IMG/VR virus record: IMGVR_UViG_3300027977_000226
Span: 1 to 21,590 of that record
From: a virus
Reading direction: 5' to 3' (one strand)
DNA: 21,590 nt
This document shows positions 15,911-21,590 of this stretch, piece after piece. Under the pieces are notes generated by a model. It did not search any database. It was not told where the DNA came from and saw only the letters and a program-made list of their open reading frames with translations. Position 1 is the first letter of the stretch. Each line of letters opens with the position of its first letter. The translations under genes and the position numbers were made by a program.

Positions 15911-16285
15911 CTATAGAAACACTCCGAACTTCTGGCGCAGCTTCTTACTCTGAGTACGACACACCTCATCGACTGCATCCAATACCTTGTGTACTGTCGG
16001 CTGCTTACGTGGTGTATAGAATGTTACCTCCGCAGTCTTGACGAACCCAAGCAGCAGGGCAGGTGGGTACTCATCATTTTTAATGCAAGTATACAGAAGT
16101 GTTACCCACTCGTCATGTGCCCAGTGTGGTGCGTCCCATCTAGCTACACCCTTACGTTCAGCAGCAACTTGTTCACAGTACGTATCGAATACGCCGAGCT
16201 TGGCACGTACCTTGATGCCGTACTTAAACCGGCGTAGGGCACGTAACCATTCTCGTCTACGATCACGTTGGTCAACCGTACCCAT
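15911..16285 (-). CDS. Hypothetical phage protein, basic, 124 residues
   Basis: The N-terminus is very basic (QRDRRREWLRALRRFKYGI), which could bind nucleic acid. The middle has a Trp/His-rich stretch (ARWDAPHWAHDEWVTLL), and the C-terminus is again Lys/Arg-rich. I do not recognise a family. ATG 16285 is chosen because GGAG lies seven bases upstream and it follows the previous stop by one base (TAGTATG). A TTG at 16297 would overlap that ribosome site. The gene is coupled to the 209-residue gene before it. No catalytic motif or membrane segment is visible. Confidence 0.7.
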   Translation of the reverse strand: MGTVDQRDRRREWLRALRRFKYGIKVRAKLGVFDTYCEQVAAERKGVARWDAPHWAHDEWVTLLYTCIKNDEYPPALLLGFVKTAEVTFYTPRKQPTVHKVLDAVDEVCRTQSKKLRQKFGVFL

Positions 16286-16286
16286 A

Positions 16287-16916
16287 CTAAGCTCCAAACT
16301 TTGCAGCCGTACTCATAGCAGTCAGTCTAGCCAAGTCAACATTGACTTCGATTTCCTTCTTAGTGCGGTTACTCAAGGCTCGGTGTTGATCCTTCACCTC
16401 ATCACTGATTAACTCCCACAGTGGAGGCCATGCCTTGAGAGCCGGAGCCAAGGTACTGTACGCCTCAAGTAGTTTAGTCACTGAATCTACGAACTCAGTT
16501 TGTCTTGACTTGGCATATGCCACTCGCTCGTTGTGTGCCTTAACTTCGAGGTACAAGTCATCCCAGACAGGGTTATCCAGAAGTTTAACGTCGCCACGGT
16601 ACGCACTCATAAGACACGCCAACGGGTTGGCAGGAAACGAATAAGGCCAGTGTAGTGCCCGTCCGAAATTAAACTCTAATACGCAGGGCTGATCCCCAAC
16701 TGTGCCGATGTTGATACTCTCGCGGAACGTAGTCCATCCGGCGGGGAGCTGAGTCAGGTATGGAATCTGATTTCCAAAGATCCTGTTGTATATGATCTCA
16801 CCCCATGAGTGGGCAGGGCGCTGCTCCATTGCTCGGTCTACCGCAGGTTGCATCTTATTTTTGGCAGATTTAAGGATGTTTTCTGTCAAGCCCTTCGAGA
16901 ATTTTACTGTTGCCAT
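16287..16916 (-). CDS. Hypothetical phage protein, 209 residues
   Basis: This soluble protein opens MATVKFSKGLTENILKSAKN and has a central aromatic region (LPAGWTTFRESINIG, then FGRALHWPYSFPANP) and a helical, charged C-terminal third. The short strand followed by a helix at the N-terminus faintly recalls Nmad5-like (nucleotide modification associated) phage proteins, but I cannot confirm this and give no function. The start is well supported: AGGAGAAG stands four bases before ATG 16916. The stop lies one base before the next start. No membrane segment or metal-binding cluster is seen. It sits among small accessory genes rather than the replication set. Confidence 0.75.
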   Translation of the reverse strand: MATVKFSKGLTENILKSAKNKMQPAVDRAMEQRPAHSWGEIIYNRIFGNQIPYLTQLPAGWTTFRESINIGTVGDQPCVLEFNFGRALHWPYSFPANPLACLMSAYRGDVKLLDNPVWDDLYLEVKAHNERVAYAKSRQTEFVDSVTKLLEAYSTLAPALKAWPPLWELISDEVKDQHRALSNRTKKEIEVNVDLARLTAMSTAAKFGA

Positions 16917-16929
16917 GTTACTTCTCCTT

Positions 16930-17163
16930 TTAGTTTACGAACTTAGGTCTGTCACCCATACGTGACATCAAATCATCTAGCTGTCCTGCAATAATTACAA
17001 CGAACTCCTCTTGTAAAAGGTCAGAACTTGTCCCTGCTAAGGCAAGCACAGTCATCACAGCATTGACTTGTACATCAAACGGCTCACCTTGCTCAGTGAG
17101 GAAAGCGTTGAGCTTGACTGCAAGCCGCAGTACTTGTTGGTGATACTCTCTAGCTTCACTCAT
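16930..17163 (-). CDS. Small helical phage hypothetical protein
   Basis: The protein has 77 residues and is predicted to be almost all helix (REYHQQVLRLAVKLNAFL, then a hydrophobic VMTVLALAG stretch and QLDDLMSRMG). The hydrophobic part is too short for a clear membrane segment. No family recognised. AAGGAA lies eight bases before the ATG, and the start overlaps the stop of the 56-residue gene by four bases (ATGA), so it belongs to the chain that begins with the VWA gene. Confidence 0.72.
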   Translation of the reverse strand: MSEAREYHQQVLRLAVKLNAFLTEQGEPFDVQVNAVMTVLALAGTSSDLLQEEFVVIIAGQLDDLMSRMGDRPKFVN

Positions 17164-17330
17164 GGATTCATTTCCTTTAATTTTTTGGCTAGGTAATCCA
17201 ACGCTTCACCGATACAACTATCCGCTGCCGACATCAGACTCTCCAGATTACTATCGGCGTCAATCAAAGCCTCGTGGTACACATCACTCAGCAAGGCTTG
17301 TGCTGCATTAAGTTTCTCTACTGTTGTCAT
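17160..17330 (-). CDS. 56-residue helical protein in the overlap chain downstream of the VWA gene
   Basis: A complete short gene (MTTVEKLNAAQALLSDVYHE... ending KLKEMNP) occupies the gap between the VWA-zincin gene and the next one. Both ends overlap neighbours by four bases: its ATG overlaps the VWA stop, and its own stop overlaps the next ATG. GGAG stands six bases before the start. The protein is acidic and helical with a single cysteine, resembling a small bundle or adaptor. No family recognised. The double ATGA linkage and good ribosome site make it a real gene despite its size. It may work with the VWA protein, though small phage genes are often linked without shared function. Confidence 0.85.
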   Translation of the reverse strand: MTTVEKLNAAQALLSDVYHEALIDADSNLESLMSAADSCIGEALDYLAKKLKEMNP

Positions 17331-18475
17331 AGCATCTCCACTACTTCACCGAAGGGTGCACTACCAGTCTCAGTCGTAACCCACAGCACTGGTGCATCAG
17401 GCTGAGTACCGAAGCTGTTACAGCACAGGTCAGTGAGGAACACCACAGCAACAGGATCGAGCCCAAGCTCCACGATCTTATCGAACACTGGTGCAAAGTC
17501 CGTACCTCCACCGCCATGTGGCTTGATGTTGAGCATATCGTCAGGTTCGTATGTCTCTACGTGACTGACCTCACTATCAAAGTACAACACGTGGATACGC
17601 TCAGGCATCAGGTCTTCCTTGACCCGCTTGATCTCAGCAGCAAACTGATTGACTGTATGTTGGTCAATAGAACCGGAGCAGTCCACTGCGAAGCACACCT
17701 CACCCATCGCCTCACCACTGACACTGGGCAGGTACATCCCTTGTGTAATGAAGCGGCGATTAAACCGAGAGAAGCTGCGGCTATCGTTGCGACACTTAAC
17801 TAAGAAGCGTTGCAGTACATCACGCCAGTCAACCTTGGGGGTCAGTGCCTCATCGACAAGACGCTGCATACCACCACTCAACTTACCCATCATCTTGGCA
17901 GCTTGTGCAGCCTGAGCCATCTTAACTTTCCACTCAGCTTGCTGCTGTGCTTGGTCAGCAGGGCTACCCTCACCGTCCTCGCAGTCATCAAGCATATCAC
18001 CCATGTCACCGTCTTCGTTCTGCTCTGGCAAGATGTTGTAGATACCCTCGCTTGTGCTACCCCCTGCACGGTAGATGTTGGGATCGTACAGTCCGACCTT
18101 GGGCATACGTCCGATGTTGTCATCGGTCAACAATTGGTTGATTACATAGTCTGCTGCCATGTTCCAACGCTTGCGCTGTCGTCCACTTCTACGGTAGTTG
18201 TGCTCAAGCATAGGGTGCAGACACTCATGTGCTACGAGAAACTTCAACTCATCATCAGTCAACCCAGTGATGAAGTCAGGGTTAAAGGCAACACGTTTAC
18301 CGTTGGTGGCAGCAGTGGGGATGTTCTCATCCAACACGAACGGCATACTCAGTGCAATGGTACCGATGAATGGGTGCTCCAAGATGAGCGAAGTCTTGGC
18401 TTTCGCCAAGCGTGTTACTAATCGAGCCTCATCAGCAGGGCTCAAGGTCTTAACTTCTTTAGGCATTACAACCAT
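17327..18475 (-). CDS. VWA domain protein with N-terminal zincin-like metallopeptidase domain (DUF2201/CobT-like)
   Basis: The protein has 382 residues. The N-terminal domain has HECLH (H83, E84, H87) in LVAHECLHPMLEHNYR and a following WNMAADYVINQLL helix with D109 as candidate third metal ligand, matching the putative metallopeptidase domain of DUF2201 proteins. An acidic linker (about 153-172) follows. The C-terminal VWA-like domain has a complete MIDAS: D265-x-S267-x-S269, T325 (GGGGTDF) and D349 (VFLTD). Such proteins act with MoxR/CobS-type AAA+ ATPases as metal-dependent chaperones or remodelling factors, and a MoxR-type gene lies upstream in the same run. I start at ATG 18475: GGAGGT stands five bases upstream, and the start overlaps the preceding stop (TGATG). 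All catalytic and MIDAS residues are intact, so it should be active. Confidence 0.9.
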   Translation of the reverse strand: MVVMPKEVKTLSPADEARLVTRLAKAKTSLILEHPFIGTIALSMPFVLDENIPTAATNGKRVAFNPDFITGLTDDELKFLVAHECLHPMLEHNYRRSGRQRKRWNMAADYVINQLLTDDNIGRMPKVGLYDPNIYRAGGSTSEGIYNILPEQNEDGDMGDMLDDCEDGEGSPADQAQQQAEWKVKMAQAAQAAKMMGKLSGGMQRLVDEALTPKVDWRDVLQRFLVKCRNDSRSFSRFNRRFITQGMYLPSVSGEAMGEVCFAVDCSGSIDQHTVNQFAAEIKRVKEDLMPERIHVLYFDSEVSHVETYEPDDMLNIKPHGGGGTDFAPVFDKIVELGLDPVAVVFLTDLCCNSFGTQPDAPVLWVTTETGSAPFGEVVEML

Positions 18476-19323
18476 CACACACCTCCCATGAATACGGACA
18501 TCTTGTCCATGATTGCCTTGGCTTCAGCCGCAGTATCTCGGCGTAGGTCAGGGTCGTTACGTAGTGCTTCAGGATGCTTGATTAACTTCATCTCAACCTC
18601 CTGTCGCATGGCTTCTAACTGCGGGTCATCGTTAAAGTTCAGTCGTGGTAACAGGGCACAGATCTCACGAGCATTGTCCACCATGCTATCTCGGAAGATT
18701 GCCTTGGGATCAGCGAGTTTCTCTGCCATGTGCTTGACTCGTTCAAACAACCTAGTCCATACCTCCTTGAGTGCTGCCTGCTCTGCGTCCTTCACACGCC
18801 GCTCAACATCTTGTTGGATACGTGTCAACTCCTCCGAGGCAATGCTCACCCGAAAGTCTGAGGACGGTACGGGGTACACCACCATGTCCATACGAAACTT
18901 ATCCATGATCTCCCACTTGGCAGGGTAGTCAGCAGCATCGTACAGATTACCAAGGAGCCGTTCAGCGTTGGTCTTGAGTTGATCGTAGTTATCCACAAAG
19001 TCATGCACAAGGGACTCCCACTCACCCTTTTCACGCCGGAACTCAGACATAAAGTTCAGGTAGTTGGCAGTGGGTAGCATCATCGTGCCATCAATACCCC
19101 AAGGCAGGGTATTCTCGTAGTACTTCTGACGGATCAGAGTTGCTTTCTTGTGGACATTATCCAAGTAATCGTTCATCGGAAGTAACGACTTGTTAAAGCG
19201 TCCTGCACTGGTGGCTGAGTTGTTGGCATCAGTCACTTGCTTGGTGGCTTTCTTGTCGTACTTACGTGCAGTCCACTGAGAGATGGACAACTGTACCAAT
19301 AGGGCTCGGTCATTCAAGTTCAT
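18475..19323 (-). CDS. Helical DUF3150-like protein of the MoxR-VWA module
   Basis: This 282-residue protein has an LSISQWTARKYDKKAT segment (12-27), a central SLLPMNDYLDNVHKKA helix, and long charged helices to the end, including an RIQQDVERRVKDAEQAALKE coiled-coil candidate. The W-x-ARK segment, length and gene order (MoxR ATPase, this gene, VWA gene) fit DUF3150-type proteins that I recall between CobS-like and VWA genes in mobile elements. That assignment is from memory and moderate. It may be the adaptor or substrate handler of the ATPase-VWA pair. ATG 19323 has GGAG seven bases upstream. The stop is fused to the VWA start. A stem-loop lies in the gap before it. Confidence 0.75.
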   Translation of the reverse strand: MNLNDRALLVQLSISQWTARKYDKKATKQVTDANNSATSAGRFNKSLLPMNDYLDNVHKKATLIRQKYYENTLPWGIDGTMMLPTANYLNFMSEFRREKGEWESLVHDFVDNYDQLKTNAERLLGNLYDAADYPAKWEIMDKFRMDMVVYPVPSSDFRVSIASEELTRIQQDVERRVKDAEQAALKEVWTRLFERVKHMAEKLADPKAIFRDSMVDNAREICALLPRLNFNDDPQLEAMRQEVEMKLIKHPEALRNDPDLRRDTAAEAKAIMDKMSVFMGGV

Positions 19324-19350
19324 AGTTTCACTCCGTTAAAGATGTTGGTA

Positions 19351-19366
19351 GGAGGCAAGCGCCTCC
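19351..19366 (-). promoter_or_regulatory. Intergenic stem-loop between the MoxR-type ATPase and DUF3150-like genes
   Basis: GGAGGC and GCCTCC form a 6-bp perfect stem with a 4-base loop, in the 58-nt gap before the DUF3150-like gene, about 28 bases upstream of its ATG. No T-run follows in the direction of transcription. It resembles the 8589-8612 hairpin in carrying a GGAGG/CCTCC stem and a 4-base loop. It could limit readthrough, stabilise the upstream message or alter translation; the function is inferred. Confidence 0.55.
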
Positions 19367-19381
19367 CCTTGTGGATAACTA

Positions 19382-20368
19382 TCAGAACAGCACATCCTGA
19401 TGCTTGAGTGACCACTGTGTAAAGGCTTGGGTGTTAGCCAAGTCAGGGTCACGCCGTGCTGCATAGCTCACTGTCAACACACTGAACTCAGCCGGCATAC
19501 GTTCAACGTACTGACAGACTCGTTCAAAGTTCGCCTCAGTAGCCCGTTGTGCCAAGGCACCGGACAAGGCGTAGAGTGTGGCAGGATCACTCGGTACATC
19601 AGAGGTGGTAGGGTTAAGCAGGATCGCATCAGGGTTAGGCAGCTTACGGAAGATACGGACATACCCCACAAACTCTGCTGCTGCACCCTCACCCACTGCA
19701 CCTTTGAAGCACTCGAACTCTGCTTCAGGAGGCACCGTACCCAGTACATCACTGATACCCTCCACCCATGATCTAGGGGTAGCGTTCTGATCCCGTTGTG
19801 CATCGAAGTCATGCAACAAGTTGGGACGAAAGCGAAGGAAGCTCACAACCTCTGGCTTAACACCGTTTCGCAGTGCCCATGCAGTCCAGTCATCGAGGTG
19901 AGTCTCAAGCTCTAGCACTGTCTCTCTGTTACGCAAGTGGGACAACACTCGGTTAGCACCTGCTCGGTCAGACTGTCTGTTGCCAGTGGAAATAACCTGC
20001 CATCCATCGGGCATCTCTACACCATGCAGAGTACGTGCTTGGCAGATGTTAGCCAGTACTTTTTGTAAGTCAGCACCTGCTTGGTTACGGTCATCGAACA
20101 GCAAGATGCCACGCTCTGGTGCTTTACCCTTGACAGGAAACCACTCAGGCAGCTTGTAATGTAGGCGGTCTGAACCATCAGGGAACAGGATACCGAAGTC
20201 CTCGACCAACATGGTTGGCATATGCCGTTCAATGCAGGTAATACCAAGTTCTTCTGCAACTTGGTGGACGATGGTAGTCTTGCCACCACCCGGTGGCCCT
20301 TCGATACACACTGTACGGTTAATGGGGAACAGTGCCTTGAGTGTGTCCTTCAGTGTCGATGCTCTCAT
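19382..20368 (-). CDS. MoxR/CobS-type AAA+ ATPase
   Basis: This 328-residue protein is nearly all one AAA+ unit. Walker A is GPPGGGKT (24-31), Walker B is GILLFDD (87-93, ending in Asp where most members have Glu), the sensor 1 segment is VISTGNRQSDRAGA (N130), and arginine-finger candidates are in SHLRNRE (143-149). The order and the LVEDFG / LPEWFP elements fit the MoxR branch, which works with VWA proteins to insert metals or remodel complexes. The downstream VWA-zincin gene strongly supports that pairing. ATG 20368 has GGGAG six bases upstream and starts one base after the previous stop. The Asp in Walker B is conservative and probably allows hydrolysis. Confidence 0.9.
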   Translation of the reverse strand: MRASTLKDTLKALFPINRTVCIEGPPGGGKTTIVHQVAEELGITCIERHMPTMLVEDFGILFPDGSDRLHYKLPEWFPVKGKAPERGILLFDDRNQAGADLQKVLANICQARTLHGVEMPDGWQVISTGNRQSDRAGANRVLSHLRNRETVLELETHLDDWTAWALRNGVKPEVVSFLRFRPNLLHDFDAQRDQNATPRSWVEGISDVLGTVPPEAEFECFKGAVGEGAAAEFVGYVRIFRKLPNPDAILLNPTTSDVPSDPATLYALSGALAQRATEANFERVCQYVERMPAEFSVLTVSYAARRDPDLANTQAFTQWSLKHQDVLF

Positions 20369-20369
20369 C

Positions 20370-20543
20370 TTAGACTCCCTTGTAAAGTTTATGGTCTACG
20401 CCTACTGATACTACGGTACTGCCACCTCGCTTATCCCTTGCAGCTTTCGCCTTTTGCTTGGTTTGGAAATAGATAGGATGCTTATCAGTTCCAAGCACTG
20501 CCGATCCACCTTTGCTGTGCCGCAACATAAACAAACGCTTCAT
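20370..20543 (-). CDS. 57-residue conserved phage protein (HSKGG type)
   Basis: A complete short gene encoding MKRLFMLRHSKGG..., with YFQTKQKAKAARDKRGG in the middle and SVGVDHKLYKGV at the end. The RHSKGG opening, central KAKAARD and closing DHK segment match a small basic protein I recall in many proteobacterial phages, function unknown. AGGAGA stands six bases before the ATG and contains the stop codon of the upstream membrane peptide gene. It ends one base before the MoxR-type start. The high Lys/Arg content suggests contact with nucleic acid, which is a guess. Confidence 0.88.
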   Translation of the reverse strand: MKRLFMLRHSKGGSAVLGTDKHPIYFQTKQKAKAARDKRGGSTVVSVGVDHKLYKGV

Positions 20544-20553
20544 AGTCACTCTC

Positions 20554-20646
20554 CTAGTACTCTGTGATTAACAACAAGTAAATAAATGCAAAGAACATCG
20601 TCCAACCTAGTACCCATGTAAGTGCCTCAATGATCTTTGACCACAT
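20554..20646 (-). CDS. 30-residue single-span membrane micropeptide
   Basis: The open frame starts MWSKIIEALTWV, is nearly all hydrophobic from residue 5 to 27 (FFAFIYLLLI near the end), and ends in the polar residues TEY. This is one transmembrane helix and little else. AGGAGA stands six bases before ATG 20646, a textbook spacing. A second ATG one codon earlier is possible but too close to that site. It overlaps the end of the previous gene by 20 nt and its stop lies within the next gene's ribosome site. Small phage membrane peptides can act in lysis, superinfection exclusion or host membrane modulation; nothing here singles out one of these. Confidence 0.75.
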   Translation of the reverse strand: MWSKIIEALTWVLGWTMFFAFIYLLLITEY

Positions 20647-20800
20647 CATCACTCTCCTTGAGTTCTTGGATTGGTTTCCATCCGAACTTACGCCATGTCC
20701 TCTGTATATCTGTACTGGCTGAGTTGTAATAGACGAAGGTTGGATCATCCTTCAGAGGGTAGGACAGGCGGGGCTTGGTAGGGGGTTCTAGTTCATACAT
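20627..20800 (-). CDS. 57-residue phage hypothetical protein
   Basis: A short gene starting MYELEPPTKPRLSYPLKDDP, with YNSASTDIQRTWRKFGWKPI toward the end. The Pro-rich head and STDIQRTWRKFGW element look like genuine coding sequence and recall small phage proteins of unknown role. A longer reading of the same frame upstream becomes a Thr/Ser/Arg repeat that is clearly the shadow of the neighbouring gene. ATG 20800 overlaps the end of the 80-residue gene by eight bases; the ribosome site is weak (GAAG), so translation is likely coupled. No metal site or membrane segment. Confidence 0.75.
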   Translation of the reverse strand: MYELEPPTKPRLSYPLKDDPTFVYYNSASTDIQRTWRKFGWKPIQELKESDDVVKDH

Positions 20801-21035
20801 CTTCTTTTTCCTTATCGGTTGTGTCTTGGGACTCGGTAATGTCTGTGATCTCGTTGATCTCGTTGATCTCGTTGATGTCGTAGATGTAGTTGGATACACA
20901 GTTGTCAGCATCAGCAGAGTCGTACTGTGCCCATGCCAAAGCCTCTGCCTCCTCCGCATCACGGGCTTCGATCTCATAGTAGGCATAGCCAGTACGTTCA
21001 ATCACAACTAGATAGGTTCGGGTTAGTGAGGTCAT
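20793..21035 (-). CDS. Small acidic protein with Ile-Asn-Glu tandem repeats
   Basis: The protein has 80 residues. The N-terminal half (RTYLVVIERTGYAYYEIEAR, then DAEEAEALAWAQY) looks like a small strand-strand-helix domain of the type seen in DpnD/PcfM-like and other short phage proteins. The C-terminal 35 residues are very acidic and contain INE three times, encoded by a 9-base tandem repeat, then a Thr/Asp/Glu/Lys tail. GGAGG lies four to five bases before the ATG. The start overlaps the previous stop (ATGA). A DNA-mimic or partner-binding role for the acidic tail is possible but only a guess. Confidence 0.78.
   Translation of the reverse strand: MTSLTRTYLVVIERTGYAYYEIEARDAEEAEALAWAQYDSADADNCVSNYIYDINEINEINEITDITESQDTTDKEKEDV
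20851..20877. repeat. 9-base tandem repeat (about three copies) coding for Ile-Asn-Glu
   Basis: The unit TCGTTGATC occurs in tandem at 20851-20877, the last copy ending TG in place of TC, with a GATC fragment just before. It keeps the reading frame, adding one INE triplet per copy. Such arrays change length by slippage without breaking the gene. Confidence 0.85.
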
Positions 21036-21187
21036 TTTTCCTCCGCATTGTTGTAAGTGTTCATTAAGTCCTCGGCATAGCTATAACTATTGAACAGGTT
21101 GTTACCACCACCATCACAGACATACTCACTAGTCTCGGTGTCGTATACCATGTAGCCATCAGGGGTTGTTTGTAGTTCGTATCTCAT
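21032..21187 (-). CDS. 51-residue acidic Tyr/Asn-rich phage hypothetical protein
   Basis: A complete short gene opening MRYELQTTPDGYMVYDTETS, then a CDGGGNNLFNSYSYAEDL segment and an acidic end. The repeated Tyr and Asp and the 'DGYMVYD' element suggest a small beta hairpin domain. No family recognised. It is linked on both sides by four-base ATGA overlaps: with the zinc-ribbon gene before it and the INE-repeat gene after it. AGAGGA stands about three to four bases before the ATG. The double overlap and coding-like composition support a real gene. Confidence 0.82.
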   Translation of the reverse strand: MRYELQTTPDGYMVYDTETSEYVCDGGGNNLFNSYSYAEDLMNTYNNAEEK

Positions 21188-21396
21188 GTTGTCCTCTTAG
21201 GGTTAAGGTGCTTCAGGTCTTCCACATCAGTGAAAAGCATATAGTTACTCTTGTTGATAGGTGCAACTGTAAACTTACGTTCCTTTGCTTTGGCTTGTCC
21301 ACAGGGCATACAGGTGCTGTACCCTAGCTTCCAACGCTCAAGGGGAACTATCCCCCCATAGCAAGCAGTGCATAGATAGCGGCTGTCCTCTGTCAT
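21184..21396 (-). CDS. Small zinc-ribbon phage protein
   Basis: The protein has 70 residues with two CxxC knuckles, C9-x2-C12 (LCTACYGG) and C29-x2-C32 (TCMPCGQ), spaced as in a zinc ribbon. They are followed by a basic helix (AKAKERKFTVAP) and a C-terminal NKSNYMLFTDVEDLKHLN segment. Very similar small zinc proteins with a MPCGE/Q second knuckle are common in proteobacterial phages; their role is unknown, with DNA, RNA or RNA polymerase contact most likely. Its start overlaps the previous stop and its stop overlaps the next start, four bases each, so it is part of the coupled chain. Confidence 0.88.
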   Translation of the reverse strand: MTEDSRYLCTACYGGIVPLERWKLGYSTCMPCGQAKAKERKFTVAPINKSNYMLFTDVEDLKHLNPKRTT

Positions 21397-21590
21397 TCAG
21401 TCTCCTCAAGATGTAGCTCGTTGGCTACGATGGTGTCCCATACTGCTTCGTCAGTGGTAAGAGTGTCATGGTCTTGCTGTAAATCTTTGTATAGCTGTCG
21501 CATCTCTGCTTTAAGGCAACTCTCAACCTCAGCCATAAACCTATCCTTCTCAGCATCGAGCAGGGTGTCGAAGCGCTCTACCACAAGCTC
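21393..21590 (-). CDS. Small helical phage protein, start beyond the right edge
   Basis: The frame is open to the window edge, so the true start is not visible. A GTG at 21584 is possible but has no clear ribosome site. The visible 65 codons encode an acidic helical protein (FDTLLDAEKDRFMAEVESCL, then MRQLYKDLQQDHDTL and ANELHLEETE). No family is recognised and no motif is visible. It ends in a four-base ATGA overlap with the zinc-ribbon gene. It shows that the leftward gene chain continues to the right of the window. Confidence 0.7.
   Translation of the reverse strand, partial: ELVVERFDTLLDAEKDRFMAEVESCLKAEMRQLYKDLQQDHDTLTTDEAVWDTIVANELHLEETE

Noticed and set aside
16884-16889. TTGACA on the minus strand as a promoter -35 box
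   Set aside because: No -10 box at proper spacing, and it lies in codons of a gene that has its own strong ribosome site.
17810-18421. 203-codon + strand open frame
   Set aside because: It is antisense to the VWA-zincin gene, with no ribosome site and shadow-like composition.
20801-21001. Upstream extension of the 57-residue gene into a Thr/Ser/Arg repeat protein
   Set aside because: The extension is the shifted reading of the INE-repeat gene; the true start at 20800 fits the overlap pattern.

Overview
The window reads as part of a double-stranded DNA bacteriophage genome. It shows dense packing, a chain of small genes joined by ATGA/TGATG overlaps, a phage-type replication set, and a giant virion-type protein on the opposite strand. 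Coding content looks moderate in GC. Several small genes are types I recall from phages of Proteobacteria, so a short-tailed (podovirus-like) proteobacterial phage is my best guess. No tail, capsid or terminase gene is present to confirm this. I see no tRNA, rRNA, CRISPR array, insertion sequence or attachment site.

Layout: bases 3-5729 (+ strand) hold the 3' part of one giant gene whose start lies left of the window. It encodes a polyvalent protein with a zincin-like metallopeptidase motif and a PLxRFG/LPD38-like C-terminal half. It meets the leftward genes tail to tail at 5726-5729, with stop codons overlapping by 4 nt. Everything from 5726 to the right edge is read leftward (- strand) as a nearly continuous gene chain.

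Read in the direction of transcription, the leftward region starts at the right edge with about eight very small proteins (20370-21590), including a zinc-ribbon protein and a 30-residue membrane peptide. Next is a three-gene module (17327-20368): a MoxR-type AAA+ ATPase, a helical DUF3150-like protein, and a protein with both a zincin motif and a complete VWA metal-binding (MIDAS) site. Seven to eight small hypothetical genes follow (15101-17330), then a DUF3310 protein. The replication block comes last (5726-14794): a family A DNA polymerase with proofreading domain, a Cas4/RecB-like nuclease with four cluster cysteines, a VRR-NUC nuclease, an SNF2-type helicase, a 138-residue conserved protein, a probable single-strand binding protein, a small HTH regulator and an AEP primase-helicase fusion.

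Together the replication genes could form a self-contained replisome: priming and unwinding by one polypeptide, synthesis by the polymerase, ssDNA coverage by the Ala/Pro-tailed protein, and fork or recombination processing by the SNF2 helicase and two PD-(D/E)XK nucleases. The least explained parts are the MoxR/DUF3150-like/VWA-zincin module, the giant polyvalent protein, and a few compact cis elements: a full-consensus promoter overlapping a start codon, a 12-13-12 palindrome inside the HTH gene, and two intergenic GGAGG/CCTCC stem-loops.
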